Shown here one piece after another: positions 25,023 through 34,008 of a DNA stretch of 64,000 bases; positions within the stretch are counted from its first letter, which is position 1; each line of letters starts with the position of its first letter. The stretch is from Pseudoselenomonas ruminantium (GTDB taxonomy: Bacteria > Bacillota > Negativicutes > Selenomonadales > Selenomonadaceae): the NCBI GenBank assembly GCA_015058575.1, contig SVBZ01000012.1, forward strand, positions 1-64,000. Direction: 5' to 3'. Made by a program: the position numbers and the translations under genes. The notes beneath the pieces were generated by a model, which saw only the letters and a list, made by a program, of their open reading frames with translations, was not told where the DNA came from and ran no database searches.

Positions 25023-25745
25023 ATGGAACATCAATTGTTGGCAGAGTTCATGGGCACCGCCCTGATGATTATCTTTGGTATTGGCGTGCACTGTGATGAT
25101 ACGCTGGTACATACGAAATATAATGGTACGGGGCACATCTTTGCGATAACGACTTGGTCATTCGGCATTACAGTATCGCTGTATCTGTTTGGCGATGTCT
25201 GCATCAATCCGGCTATGGTAGTGGCGCAGGCTGTGCTCGGAAATATTTCCTGGGGGATGGTTTTGCCGCTGTCGCTGGCAGAGCTCGCTGGCGGCTTCTT
25301 TGGCGCAGCCATCATGTGGTTCTGCTATGCCGATCATTTCAAGGCATCGGTGGGAAAAATCGATCCGGTGCGGATCCGCAATATCTTTTCTACGACGCCG
25401 GGGATTCGCAATCTGCCACGTAATTTCTTCTGTGAGTTTTTTGCAACGTTTGTATTTATTTCGGGTATCCTGGGAATCCTGCATGCCTGCCAGGGACCAG
25501 CGACGATGCTGGCACCGATAGCCATTGGCCTGCTGGTCTGGGCCATTGGCATGGGCATGGGCGGTACTACGGGATTTGCCATGAACCTTGCTCGTGATAT
25601 GGGGCCGCGCCTGGCGCATGCTGTGCTGCCGATAGAGAATAAGGCAGACAATGATTGGCAATATGGTATCCTGGTACCGGGTATTGCCCCATTCTTTGGT
25701 GCTGCGGTGGCAGCAATCTTCATGCGCGGCTTCTTCAACATTTGA
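25023..25745 (+). CDS. larD: LarD-like lactate/glycerol channel (MIP family)
   Basis: The 240-residue polytopic protein has the two-repeat MIP fold. The first NPA motif is intact (CINPAM, residues 62-64). The second reads NLA in MNLARDMGPRL (188-190), where a canonical aquaglyceroporin has NPARD-GPR. Residues on either side are conserved, so this is a point change, not decay. It sits 34 nt after larA, as larD does in Lactobacillus, where it moves lactic acid across the membrane. The symbol rests on context as well as fold. Confidence 0.85.
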   Translation: MEHQLLAEFMGTALMIIFGIGVHCDDTLVHTKYNGTGHIFAITTWSFGITVSLYLFGDVCINPAMVVAQAVLGNISWGMVLPLSLAELAGGFFGAAIMWFCYADHFKASVGKIDPVRIRNIFSTTPGIRNLPRNFFCEFFATFVFISGILGILHACQGPATMLAPIAIGLLVWAIGMGMGGTTGFAMNLARDMGPRLAHAVLPIENKADNDWQYGILVPGIAPFFGAAVAAIFMRGFFNI

Positions 25746-25759
25746 ATGACCGTCGCAAG

Positions 25760-25784
25760 CCTTCCCTGCGGGGAAGGTTTTTTC
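25760..25784 (+). terminator. Terminator between the larD-like gene and larB
   Basis: Stem CCTTCCC/GGGAAGG with loop TGCG and six T residues. It should separate much of larA-larD from larB-larC transcription. Confidence 0.88.
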
Positions 25785-25853
25785 ATTAAAAGGATTTTTT
25801 CCTTTTAACGCGAACTTATTATAATTGGTTGGATATGGAATTGAGGTGGCCAG

Positions 25854-26612
25854 ATGACTGAGGAGGAGATTGCGCGCCTGTTGCGCGCGTATAAGCAGGG
25901 GGATGTCGCCGAAACTGAAGCTGTGAAGGCGATAGCAGAGGCTCCCTTTGAGGAAATGCGGTTTGCAGAAGTCGATCATCATCGTGAATTGCGGCAGGGA
26001 ATGCCCGAGGTTATTTATGCAGCTGGCAAGACGCCAGAGCAAGTACGGGACATTTTTTATTCGCTATACACGCATAGCCAGGGGAATCTTCTGGCTACCA
26101 GGGCAGACCGGTCACATTATGAAAAGGTTCAGGAAAAAGTACCTGCGGCTGTATACGATGAGACGGCACGGATTATCTACCTTGACCGGGATACGCGTGT
26201 CACGCGCGACGCGGCACATAAGATTCTCATCCTGACGGCCGGAACCAGCGATATCCCCGTTGCTGAAGAGGCCCGGCTGACGGCCTATCTGTTCGGTAAT
26301 TGTGTGGAGACCTGCTATGACTGCGGGGTAGCTGGCATCCATCGCTTGTTTGCTCATTTGCCAGCAATCAAGGCTGCGAATGTCATCGTGGTCATCGCTG
26401 GCATGGAAGGGGCGCTGGCAAGCGTAGTCGGCGGGCTTACCGATAAACCTGTGATCGCCGTGCCGACGAGTGTCGGCTACGGGGCATCGTTCCATGGCGT
26501 GGCTGCGTTATTGTCCATGCTGAACAGCTGTGCTATGGGGGTATCGGTCGTGAATATCGATAATGGCTTTGGCGCTGGCGCACTGGCCAGCAAGATAAAT
26601 AAATTGAGGTGA
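25854..26612 (+). CDS. larB: Nickel-pincer cofactor biosynthesis protein LarB
   Basis: The 252-residue protein has a C-terminal PurE-like domain (ILTAGTSDIPVAEEA, then YDCGVAGIHRL, VVIAGMEGALASVVGG and AVPTSVGYGASFHGVAALLSML, typical of LarB). LarB carboxylates and hydrolyses nicotinic acid adenine dinucleotide to start the pincer cofactor. It follows the terminator at 25760; a TATAAT near 25819 may be a promoter for larBC. It precedes larC by 4 nt. Confidence 0.94.
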   Translation: MTEEEIARLLRAYKQGDVAETEAVKAIAEAPFEEMRFAEVDHHRELRQGMPEVIYAAGKTPEQVRDIFYSLYTHSQGNLLATRADRSHYEKVQEKVPAAVYDETARIIYLDRDTRVTRDAAHKILILTAGTSDIPVAEEARLTAYLFGNCVETCYDCGVAGIHRLFAHLPAIKAANVIVVIAGMEGALASVVGGLTDKPVIAVPTSVGYGASFHGVAALLSMLNSCAMGVSVVNIDNGFGAGALASKINKLR

Positions 26613-26616
26613 AACG

Positions 26617-27843
26617 ATGCGGGCGATATATTTGGATTGCTTTGCCGGAATCAGCGGTAATATGTTTTTAGGGGCATTGCTGCAGGCGGGCGTACCAGTA
26701 GCAGTATTAGAAAAAGAGTTGGCCAAGCTGCCACTGCAGGATGAATTCCATTTGGAGATTTCCACGGTTGTAAAGAATGGTATCCATGCAGAGTATGTAG
26801 AGGTAAAACTTACGCGGGCACAGCCGGAAAAACATGAACATCATCATGGACACCACCATGAACAGCATCATGCGCATCGGACGATGCGCGATATTCGTGC
26901 GATGCTGGAGCAGTCGGCGCTGACGATGCCGGTAAAGCAGCAGGCGCTGGCTATTTTCACAGAAATTGCCAAGGCGGAAGGCAAGGTGCATGGCAAGCCG
27001 GCCGATGATGTGGCCTTCCATGAAGTGGGGGCTGTCGACTCCATTGTGGATATTGTCGGAGCGGCAATCTGTCTGGATTATTTAGGCGTGGAGCGCATCT
27101 TTGCTTCGAAGCTGACGCTGGGCAGCGGCTTTGTCGCCTGTGCGCATGGGCTGATGCCCATCCCCGCACCAGCAGTCGCGGAGCTTCTGCTGGGCTGGCC
27201 AGCTGAGCCAGGCACAGAGAAGAAAGAGCTGGTGACTCCGACTGGGGCGGGAATTGTCAAGACCCTGGGCGTATACAGCGAGGGGATTCCGCAGGGCTTC
27301 ACGGCAGAATGTATAGGCTATGGTGCGGGCAGTCATGAGCTGGAAATTCCGAATGTCCTGCGCGTTTACCTGGGCGAATATCAGGGTACGACCAGCGGGT
27401 CCTTGGAAATACTTGAAGCCAATATCGACGATATGAATCCTCAGATATATGGCTATCTTTTTGACCGGCTATTGGCAGCTGGTGCCTTGGATGTCTGGAC
27501 AACGCCGATTTTTATGAAAAAAAACCGACCAGCACAGAAGCTGTCGGTACTTGTCAATGAAGCAGTGAAACGCGAATGCGCGAATCTTATCTTCAAGGAG
27601 ACGAGCAGCATCGGCCTGCGCATCATGCCGGTAGCCAGACGTTTGGAGGCATCGCGGCATATTGCGAAGGTCGAGACAAAATATGGTGTGGTGGACTGCA
27701 AGGTGAGTGCCTGGAATGGCAAGTTATGCAGTTTGTCGCCGGAGTATGAAGATTGCCGCCGGCTGGCTGAGGAGAAATCCGTACCGCTCAAAGTGGTGCA
27801 GCAGGAGGCGGTAGCGGTACTCAAGGAACGGCTGGGAGAATGA
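26617..27843 (+). CDS. larC: Nickel-pincer cofactor nickel insertase LarC
   Basis: The 408-residue protein is one continuous frame. It opens with YLDCFAGISGNMFLGALLQAG, has a His-rich stretch (residues 73-88, about half His) suited to nickel handling, VAFHEVGAVDSIVDIVG, and ETNIDDMNPQ-type EANIDDMNPQIYGYL near 269. LarC inserts nickel into the pincer cofactor using CTP. In Lactobacillus plantarum larC is read through a programmed frameshift; here none is needed, but an A-run at 27517-27524 forms a slippery heptamer near codon 301. larE, the sulfur-transfer step, is absent from the window. Confidence 0.93.
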   Translation: MRAIYLDCFAGISGNMFLGALLQAGVPVAVLEKELAKLPLQDEFHLEISTVVKNGIHAEYVEVKLTRAQPEKHEHHHGHHHEQHHAHRTMRDIRAMLEQSALTMPVKQQALAIFTEIAKAEGKVHGKPADDVAFHEVGAVDSIVDIVGAAICLDYLGVERIFASKLTLGSGFVACAHGLMPIPAPAVAELLLGWPAEPGTEKKELVTPTGAGIVKTLGVYSEGIPQGFTAECIGYGAGSHELEIPNVLRVYLGEYQGTTSGSLEILEANIDDMNPQIYGYLFDRLLAAGALDVWTTPIFMKKNRPAQKLSVLVNEAVKRECANLIFKETSSIGLRIMPVARRLEASRHIAKVETKYGVVDCKVSAWNGKLCSLSPEYEDCRRLAEEKSVPLKVVQQEAVAVLKERLGE

Positions 27844-27863
27844 GCAGGCCGTTTTTTCACCTG

Positions 27864-27892
27864 TTGACAAATAGAAAACCTCTCGTTAAAAT
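27864..27892 (+). promoter_or_regulatory. Promoter of the RpiB-like gene
   Basis: TTGACA (27864-27869), a 17-bp spacer and TAAAAT (27887-27892). Confidence 0.8.
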
Positions 27893-27929
27893 CAAAGTAT
27901 TATTTAATGATGGAAACGGGAGGTTTTTT
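27877..27929 (+). terminator. Terminator-like hairpin overlapping promoter and ribosome site
   Basis: AACCTCTCGTT (27877-27887) pairs with AACGGGAGGTT (27915-27925), 11 bp with one G-T, and is followed by T residues. It can end larC read-through. It also contains the GGGAGG Shine-Dalgarno of the next gene, so read-through mRNA would have that site hidden, while mRNA from the promoter at 27864 lacks the 5' arm. Confidence 0.6.
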
Positions 27930-27930
27930 C

Positions 27931-28392
27931 ATGAAAATAGCAATGGCAAACGATCATGCAGGTACGAGCCTGAAAAATGAAATCAAAGCTTATCTGGAAA
28001 GTGAAGGCCATGAGGTCAAGGATTTTGGTACATATGATGCTGAATCCTGCGACTTGCCGGATTTTGTCTATCCGGCGGCAATGGCTGTAGCCAAAGGAGA
28101 GTGTGAACGTGGCATATTCGTCGATGGCGTTGGTTACGGAAGTGCGATGATTGCCAACAAGTTAAACGGCATTTATGCCGTAGTCTGCCAGGATCCGTTC
28201 TGTGCACAGCTGGCCCGTCAGCATAACGACAGCAATGTCCTGTGCCTGGGCGGCAAGATCATCGGCGGTGCCATTGCGATGGAAACGGTCAAGACTTGGA
28301 TGCATACGGATCCGTTGACGGCGGAGAAGTATGTGCGCCGTGTCCAGAAGGTCAAGGAAATCAATGCCAAACATTGTGTGCCGGTAAAGTAA
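27931..28392 (+). CDS. RpiB/LacAB-family sugar-phosphate isomerase-like protein
   Basis: The 153-residue protein starts MKIAMANDHAGTSLKNEI, the family's DHAG phosphate/sugar-binding motif. It has the later DPFCAQLARQHNDSNVLCLGG (HND/NVLxLG). In place of the usual catalytic-Cys segment (C-GTG-G of E. coli RpiB) it reads VDGVGYGSAMIANK, so the catalytic Cys is missing at that position. It may be a ribose-5-phosphate isomerase B variant or act on another sugar phosphate. ATG 27931 has GGGAGG upstream. Confidence 0.8.
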   Translation: MKIAMANDHAGTSLKNEIKAYLESEGHEVKDFGTYDAESCDLPDFVYPAAMAVAKGECERGIFVDGVGYGSAMIANKLNGIYAVVCQDPFCAQLARQHNDSNVLCLGGKIIGGAIAMETVKTWMHTDPLTAEKYVRRVQKVKEINAKHCVPVK

Positions 28393-28422
28393 GCGCCGTG
28401 CTGGCCGGTAAAGGAGATTTTC

Positions 28423-28451
28423 TTGACAAACGAAATGACGGTCGCTATAAT
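28423..28451 (+). promoter_or_regulatory. Promoter of DUF177-rpmF
   Basis: TTGACA (28423-28428), a 17-bp spacer and TATAAT (28446-28451): a perfect consensus. Confidence 0.92.
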
Positions 28452-28470
28452 GGATTGAGGTTGATGCTGA

Positions 28471-28974
28471 ATGATGAATATTAATATTGCTGAATTGAAG
28501 ACCGATTTAGGCAGGGAGCTTCCCTTTTCCTTTACGACGACTGCCGAAGAACTTGATGCTGTAAGTGAGGATTACCAGTTCGAAGGGCCAATCAAGGTCA
28601 CAGGAACGGTGGTCTATACGGGCTCATGCTGGCGTGTGGCTGGAAAGATTGAGGATGTGAAGACCTTTGTCTGTGGTCGGTGCCTGGCTGAGTGCCGCGA
28701 GAATCAGGTCCATGATTTTTCGGAGGATTTCAGCCGGGAGGCAGCGGAAACAGAAGACTTAGTCAATGTGTTTGAGGGAGATATGCTGGATATCCAGGAT
28801 ATGATCCGGGATACCCTGCTTGCGGCCCAGCCGCTCAGTAATATCTGCAAGCCCGACTGCAAAGGGCTTTGTCCGGTGTGCGGGCAGAATCTGAATGACG
28901 GCGATTGCGGTTGTGATCGTTTCGTTCCAGATCCGCGCATGGCAGCATTACAGCAATTATTGAAAAAGGACTGA
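28471..28974 (+). CDS. DUF177 (YceD-like) protein linked to 23S rRNA accumulation
   Basis: The 167-residue protein has the DUF177 pattern: FVCGRCLAECR in the middle and two Cys pairs near the C-terminus (NICKPDCKGLCPVCGQNLNDG, then CGC), likely a zinc site. YceD proteins are needed for normal 23S rRNA levels and nearly always precede rpmF, as here. Start is ATG 28471 or the adjacent ATG 28474; no strong Shine-Dalgarno distinguishes them. Confidence 0.92.
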   Translation: MMNINIAELKTDLGRELPFSFTTTAEELDAVSEDYQFEGPIKVTGTVVYTGSCWRVAGKIEDVKTFVCGRCLAECRENQVHDFSEDFSREAAETEDLVNVFEGDMLDIQDMIRDTLLAAQPLSNICKPDCKGLCPVCGQNLNDGDCGCDRFVPDPRMAALQQLLKKD

Positions 28975-29016
28975 GTTCCCCGCAGGAACACAAAGGCTTA
29001 AGGAGGTGTATCCGAC

Positions 29017-29196
29017 ATGGCAGTACCAAAGCGTAAAACTTCCAAGGCTCGTCGCGATCAGCGCCGTGCTAACTGGAAATTAGAGGCTCCGGGTTTCGTT
29101 TCTTGCCCGCAGTGCCACGAGCCGAAGATGCCTCATCATGTATGCTCGGAATGCGGCTACTATGATGGCAAAGAGGTTGTCAAGGCAGCAGAGTAA
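29017..29196 (+). CDS. rpmF: 50S ribosomal protein L32
   Basis: The 59-residue protein begins [20 protein letters not shown] and has a zinc-ribbon of two Cys pairs (CPQCHE and CSECGYYDG). This is the Cys-containing form of L32. AAGGAGG (28999-29005) lies 11 nt before ATG 29017. It is short but unmistakable, and ends in a strong terminator before fapR. Confidence 0.97.
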   Translation: MAVPKRKTSKARRDQRRANWKLEAPGFVSCPQCHEPKMPHHVCSECGYYDGKEVVKAAE

Positions 29197-29206
29197 TAGA
29201 AGCTGT

Positions 29207-29243
29207 ATAAGCAGGACTCGTTTTGTCCTGCTTATTTTATTGT
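29207..29243 (+). terminator. Terminator of rpmF
   Basis: Stem ATAAGCAGGAC/GTCCTGCTTAT (11 bp) is followed by TTTATTGTTTT. Confidence 0.9.
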
Positions 29244-29260
29244 TTTCAGACAACTGGCCC

Positions 29261-29289
29261 TTGCATTTTTAGTACATACCATTTATAAT
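29261..29289 (+). promoter_or_regulatory. Promoter of the fapR-fab operon
   Basis: TTGCAT (29261-29266), a 17-bp spacer and TATAAT (29284-29289). The spacer carries TTTAGTAC, resembling one half of a FapR site. Confidence 0.82.
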
Positions 29290-29307
29290 AGACCATTATA
29301 TGAGATT

Positions 29308-29324
29308 GTAGTAGCAGGTACTAA
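29308..29324 (+). promoter_or_regulatory. FapR operator
   Basis: On the minus strand the 17-mer reads TTAGTACCTGCTACTAC, differing at two positions from the Bacillus-type site TTAGTACCTGATACTAA as I recall it. It lies about 12 nt downstream of the expected transcription start, where bound FapR would block the operon. Confidence 0.85.
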
Positions 29325-29350
29325 AGATTGAAGCGAAGGGAGGTGTTCGA

Positions 29351-29929
29351 ATGGCAAGGGTGAAGAAGAAGGAACGTCAGGAGATGCTGCTGGCACAGGT
29401 ACGGGAGAAGCCGTTCCTGACCGATGAGGAGTTGGCTAAGAACCTGGAGGTCAGCGTCCAGACGATTCGCCTTGACCGTTTGGAGCTAGGCATTCCTGAG
29501 CTCCGCGGACGCATCCGCAATATGGCGGAAAAGGCGCAAAATAAGGTCAAATCCATTCAGAGCGGTGAGGTCGTCGGTGAGCTTATCGATCTGGAGCTGG
29601 GGCGTTCGGGCATTTCTCTGCTCCGTATAACGGAAGATATGGTTTTTGCCAAGACACAGATTGCCAAGGGACATTATATGTTCTCGCAGGCAGATTCGCT
29701 GGCCATCGCCATTATTGATGCGCCAATGGCTGTTACCGGTGTGGCCAATGTCAAGTATAAAGTGCCGGTGCATGTGGGCGAAAAGCTTATCGCCAAAGCT
29801 GAAGTGGTGAAGGTCAGAGGCAATAAATTCTTTGTATGGGTGAAGACCCATAATGAAACCCAGGAAGTTTTCCGCGCGAAGTTCATCGTAGTTTCGTGGG
29901 GAGATAAGTTAGGGGGTAAAACTTCGTGA
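29351..29929 (+). CDS. fapR: Fatty acid and phospholipid biosynthesis regulator FapR
   Basis: The 192-residue protein has an N-terminal HTH (about 10-55: LTDEELAKNLEVSVQTIRLDRLELGIPELR, typical FapR wording) and a C-terminal hot-dog domain that binds malonyl-CoA. FapR represses fatty-acid genes until malonyl-CoA accumulates. The site at 29308-29324 indicates autoregulation of the whole fab operon. GGGAGGTG precedes ATG 29351. Its stop overlaps the plsX GTG start. Confidence 0.96.
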   Translation: MARVKKKERQEMLLAQVREKPFLTDEELAKNLEVSVQTIRLDRLELGIPELRGRIRNMAEKAQNKVKSIQSGEVVGELIDLELGRSGISLLRITEDMVFAKTQIAKGHYMFSQADSLAIAIIDAPMAVTGVANVKYKVPVHVGEKLIAKAEVVKVRGNKFFVWVKTHNETQEVFRAKFIVVSWGDKLGGKTS

Positions 29930-30954
29930 AGATTGCAGTTGACGCAATGGGCGGTGATTATGCACCGGAACAGATTGTGTTCGGTGCCGTCCGTGCGGCA
30001 AAGAAATATAAATGTGAGATTGTGCTGGTCGGTGATGAGCCGCGTATCCGGGAAGTACTCAGCCGCGAGACAGGCTGGGAAAAACTCGGTATAACGATTC
30101 ATCATACGACAGAGGTCATCGGTATGGACGAGCATCCAGCTCGTGCGGTTAAGAATAAAAAGGATGCCTCAGTGGTGGTAGCTACGCGCCTTGTTAAAGA
30201 TGGTGAATGTGATGCAGTACTTTCAGCGGGGAGTACTGGTGCAGCAGTGGTAGCTGCTCAGAATATCCTCAAGCGCATCCGAGGAATCGGACGGCCGACA
30301 ATCGCTACGCCGATGCCGACGTCGAAAGGCGTCACTTTGCTTCTGGATTCTGGCGCCAATGTGGATTCCAAGCCGGTCCATCTGGTGCAGAGCGGCCTGA
30401 TGGGCTCTATCTATGCAGAGTATGTATTTGGCATCAAGAATCCTAGGGTAGGACTCCTCAATATCGGTGAGGAGGAGACGAAGGGCAATGAGCAGGCAAA
30501 GGAGACTTATGCCTTGCTTAAAGAGATGCATACCATCAATTTTGGTGGCAATGCGGAGGGCCGTGATGTCCCCAAGGGCAATTTCGATGTGGTAATTTGT
30601 GATGGATTTGTTGGCAATGTTGTGCTAAAATTTGCAGAGGGCCTGGCCAAGACCATCATGAAACTGATAAAAGAGGCTATCAAAGATGGCGGTATATTGG
30701 CGAAGCTCGGTGCGTTGCTGCTGATGCCGACACTCAAGAAACTCGGCAAACGGCTGGATGCATCGGAGTATGGCGGTGCGCCGCTATTGGGGGTCAATGG
30801 TGTCTGCATCATCAGTCATGGTTCGTCAAATGCAAAGTCGATCTGCAGTGCAATCGGCGTGGCCAATGACTATGTCAACGGCAATGTCATGGAGCATATC
30901 CAGGAGGCTTTGAGTCAGGAAGAGGTCTTGACAAACGACAGCGAGAAGAAGTGA
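29926..30954 (+). CDS. plsX: Phosphate acyltransferase PlsX
   Basis: The 342-residue protein starts MKIAVDAMGGDYAPE and has SAGSTGAAVVAA, LLNIGEEETKGNE and CDGFVGNVVLKFAEG, all PlsX landmarks. It makes acyl-phosphate from acyl-ACP at the membrane surface for phosphatidic acid synthesis. GTG 29926 overlaps the fapR stop (GTGA), so the two are coupled. Confidence 0.97.
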   Translation: MKIAVDAMGGDYAPEQIVFGAVRAAKKYKCEIVLVGDEPRIREVLSRETGWEKLGITIHHTTEVIGMDEHPARAVKNKKDASVVVATRLVKDGECDAVLSAGSTGAAVVAAQNILKRIRGIGRPTIATPMPTSKGVTLLLDSGANVDSKPVHLVQSGLMGSIYAEYVFGIKNPRVGLLNIGEEETKGNEQAKETYALLKEMHTINFGGNAEGRDVPKGNFDVVICDGFVGNVVLKFAEGLAKTIMKLIKEAIKDGGILAKLGALLLMPTLKKLGKRLDASEYGGAPLLGVNGVCIISHGSSNAKSICSAIGVANDYVNGNVMEHIQEALSQEEVLTNDSEKK

Positions 30955-30999
30955 GGTCGTATCCTGCATCGCGAAATGGGCTAAGGAGGACTAATTTTA

Positions 31000-31947
31000 A
31001 TGTTTGAGAATAATGAAATCTGTAAGTTGCTGAACATAAGGTACCCGATCCTGCAAGGTGGTATGGCCTGGATTGGTACGGCAGAGCTGGCTTCGGCTGT
31101 ATCGAATGCCGGTGGCCTTGGCATCATTGGTGCTGGCCATATGCCGCCGGATATCCTGCGCGCGGAGATTCAGAAATGTAAGGGCTGGACGGATAAGCCG
31201 TTTGGCGTCAACATCATGCTTATGAGCCCGTTTGTCAAAGAGGTCATGCAGGTGGTTATCGACGAGCGCGTTCCGGTCGTTACGACTGGTGCGGGCAATC
31301 CGGGTGAATATGTTCCGGCCCTCAAGGAAATTGGCACGAAGGTCATTCCGGTTGTTGCTTCGGTAGCATTGGCAAAACGGCTGGTCCGTAGCGGTGCTGA
31401 TGCGGTTATTGCTGAGGGCACGGAATCCGGTGGTCATATCGGTGAAATCACGACAATGGCGTTGCTGCCGCAGGTTGTAGATGCGGTTGATGTTCCGGTT
31501 ATTGGTGCTGGCGGTATCGGTGATTCCCGCGGTATGACGGCTGCCTTTGCACTGGGCGCAAAGGCGGTACAGATGGGATCGCGCTTTGTTATGAGTGAGG
31601 AATGCATTGCGCATCCAGACTATAAGAAGATGGTATTGCATGCCAAGGATCGCTCGACGGTGGTTACGGGCCGTAAACTCGGTCATCCGGCGCGTGTACT
31701 TGCCAACAAGCTCACGCGTAAATTCGAGGAGCTGGAGGCAGCTGGTGCATCTAACGAAGAAATTGAGCAGCTCGGCGTTGGTTCGCTGCATCGTGCTACT
31801 CACGAGGGCGATGTCCAGAATGGTTCTGTCATGATCGGCGAAATCTCTGGCATGCTTAACGATATCAAACCGGTAAAACAGATTATTGAAGACATCGTCG
31901 CTGGTCTGCCAGGTGTTATTGACACGATCCAGCAGGATTGCAAATAA
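31000..31947 (+). CDS. fabK: Enoyl-[acyl-carrier-protein] reductase II FabK
   Basis: The 315-residue FMN TIM-barrel protein has the FabK features ILQGGMAWIG, NAGGLGIIGAG, PFGVNIMLMSP, VIAEGTESGGHIGE, GAGGIGD and GAKAVQMGSRF. It reduces the enoyl-ACP double bond in each elongation cycle. It lies in the fab operon with no fabI or fabL in view, so it is likely the main reductase. AAGGAGG precedes ATG 31000. Confidence 0.95.
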   Translation: MFENNEICKLLNIRYPILQGGMAWIGTAELASAVSNAGGLGIIGAGHMPPDILRAEIQKCKGWTDKPFGVNIMLMSPFVKEVMQVVIDERVPVVTTGAGNPGEYVPALKEIGTKVIPVVASVALAKRLVRSGADAVIAEGTESGGHIGEITTMALLPQVVDAVDVPVIGAGGIGDSRGMTAAFALGAKAVQMGSRFVMSEECIAHPDYKKMVLHAKDRSTVVTGRKLGHPARVLANKLTRKFEELEAAGASNEEIEQLGVGSLHRATHEGDVQNGSVMIGEISGMLNDIKPVKQIIEDIVAGLPGVIDTIQQDCK

Positions 31948-31963
31948 TTGGAGGTAGTTCATA

Positions 31964-33653
<1,690 letters not shown>

Positions 33654-33693
33654 TATAACTATATAGGAACTTTGTTTAAGGAGGTGAAACTTC

Positions 33694-33924
33694 ATGTCGA
33701 CTTTTGAAAAAGTAAGAGATATCGTTGTTGCGCAGTTAGGTGTTGAGGCTGACGAGGTTGCACTCGAGTCTACCTTCATCGATGATTTAGGTGCTGACTC
33801 CCTGGATATCGTTGAGCTGATCATGGCTTTCGAGGAGGAATTCAATATTGAAATCCCGGACGAGGCTGCTGAGAAGATCAAGAGCGTTCAGGATGTAGTT
33901 ACCTACATAGACCAGAACAAATAA
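33694..33924 (+). CDS. acpP: Acyl carrier protein
   Basis: The 76-residue acidic protein has the phosphopantetheine site [11 protein letters not shown] (Ser36). It carries the growing acyl chain. AAGGAGGTG precedes ATG 33694. A strong hairpin lies right after the gene, which would raise acpP message over the downstream genes. Confidence 0.98.
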   Translation: MSTFEKVRDIVVAQLGVEADEVALESTFIDDLGADSLDIVELIMAFEEEFNIEIPDEAAEKIKSVQDVVTYIDQNK

Positions 33925-33945
33925 GTTTGAGCGTCTTACCTGTTT

Positions 33946-33979
33946 GAAAATCCCGTGAAACTTGTTTCGCGGGATTTTC
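33946..33979 (+). terminator. Partial terminator after acpP
   Basis: A 15-16-bp near-perfect stem (GAAAATCCCGTGAAAC with its complement) has a tight loop and TTTTC on its 3' side. Transcription must partly pass it for the next gene and fabF. Confidence 0.7.
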
Positions 33980-34008
33980 TCAAGGTAAGATTGATTGGAG
34001 GAGTAACA

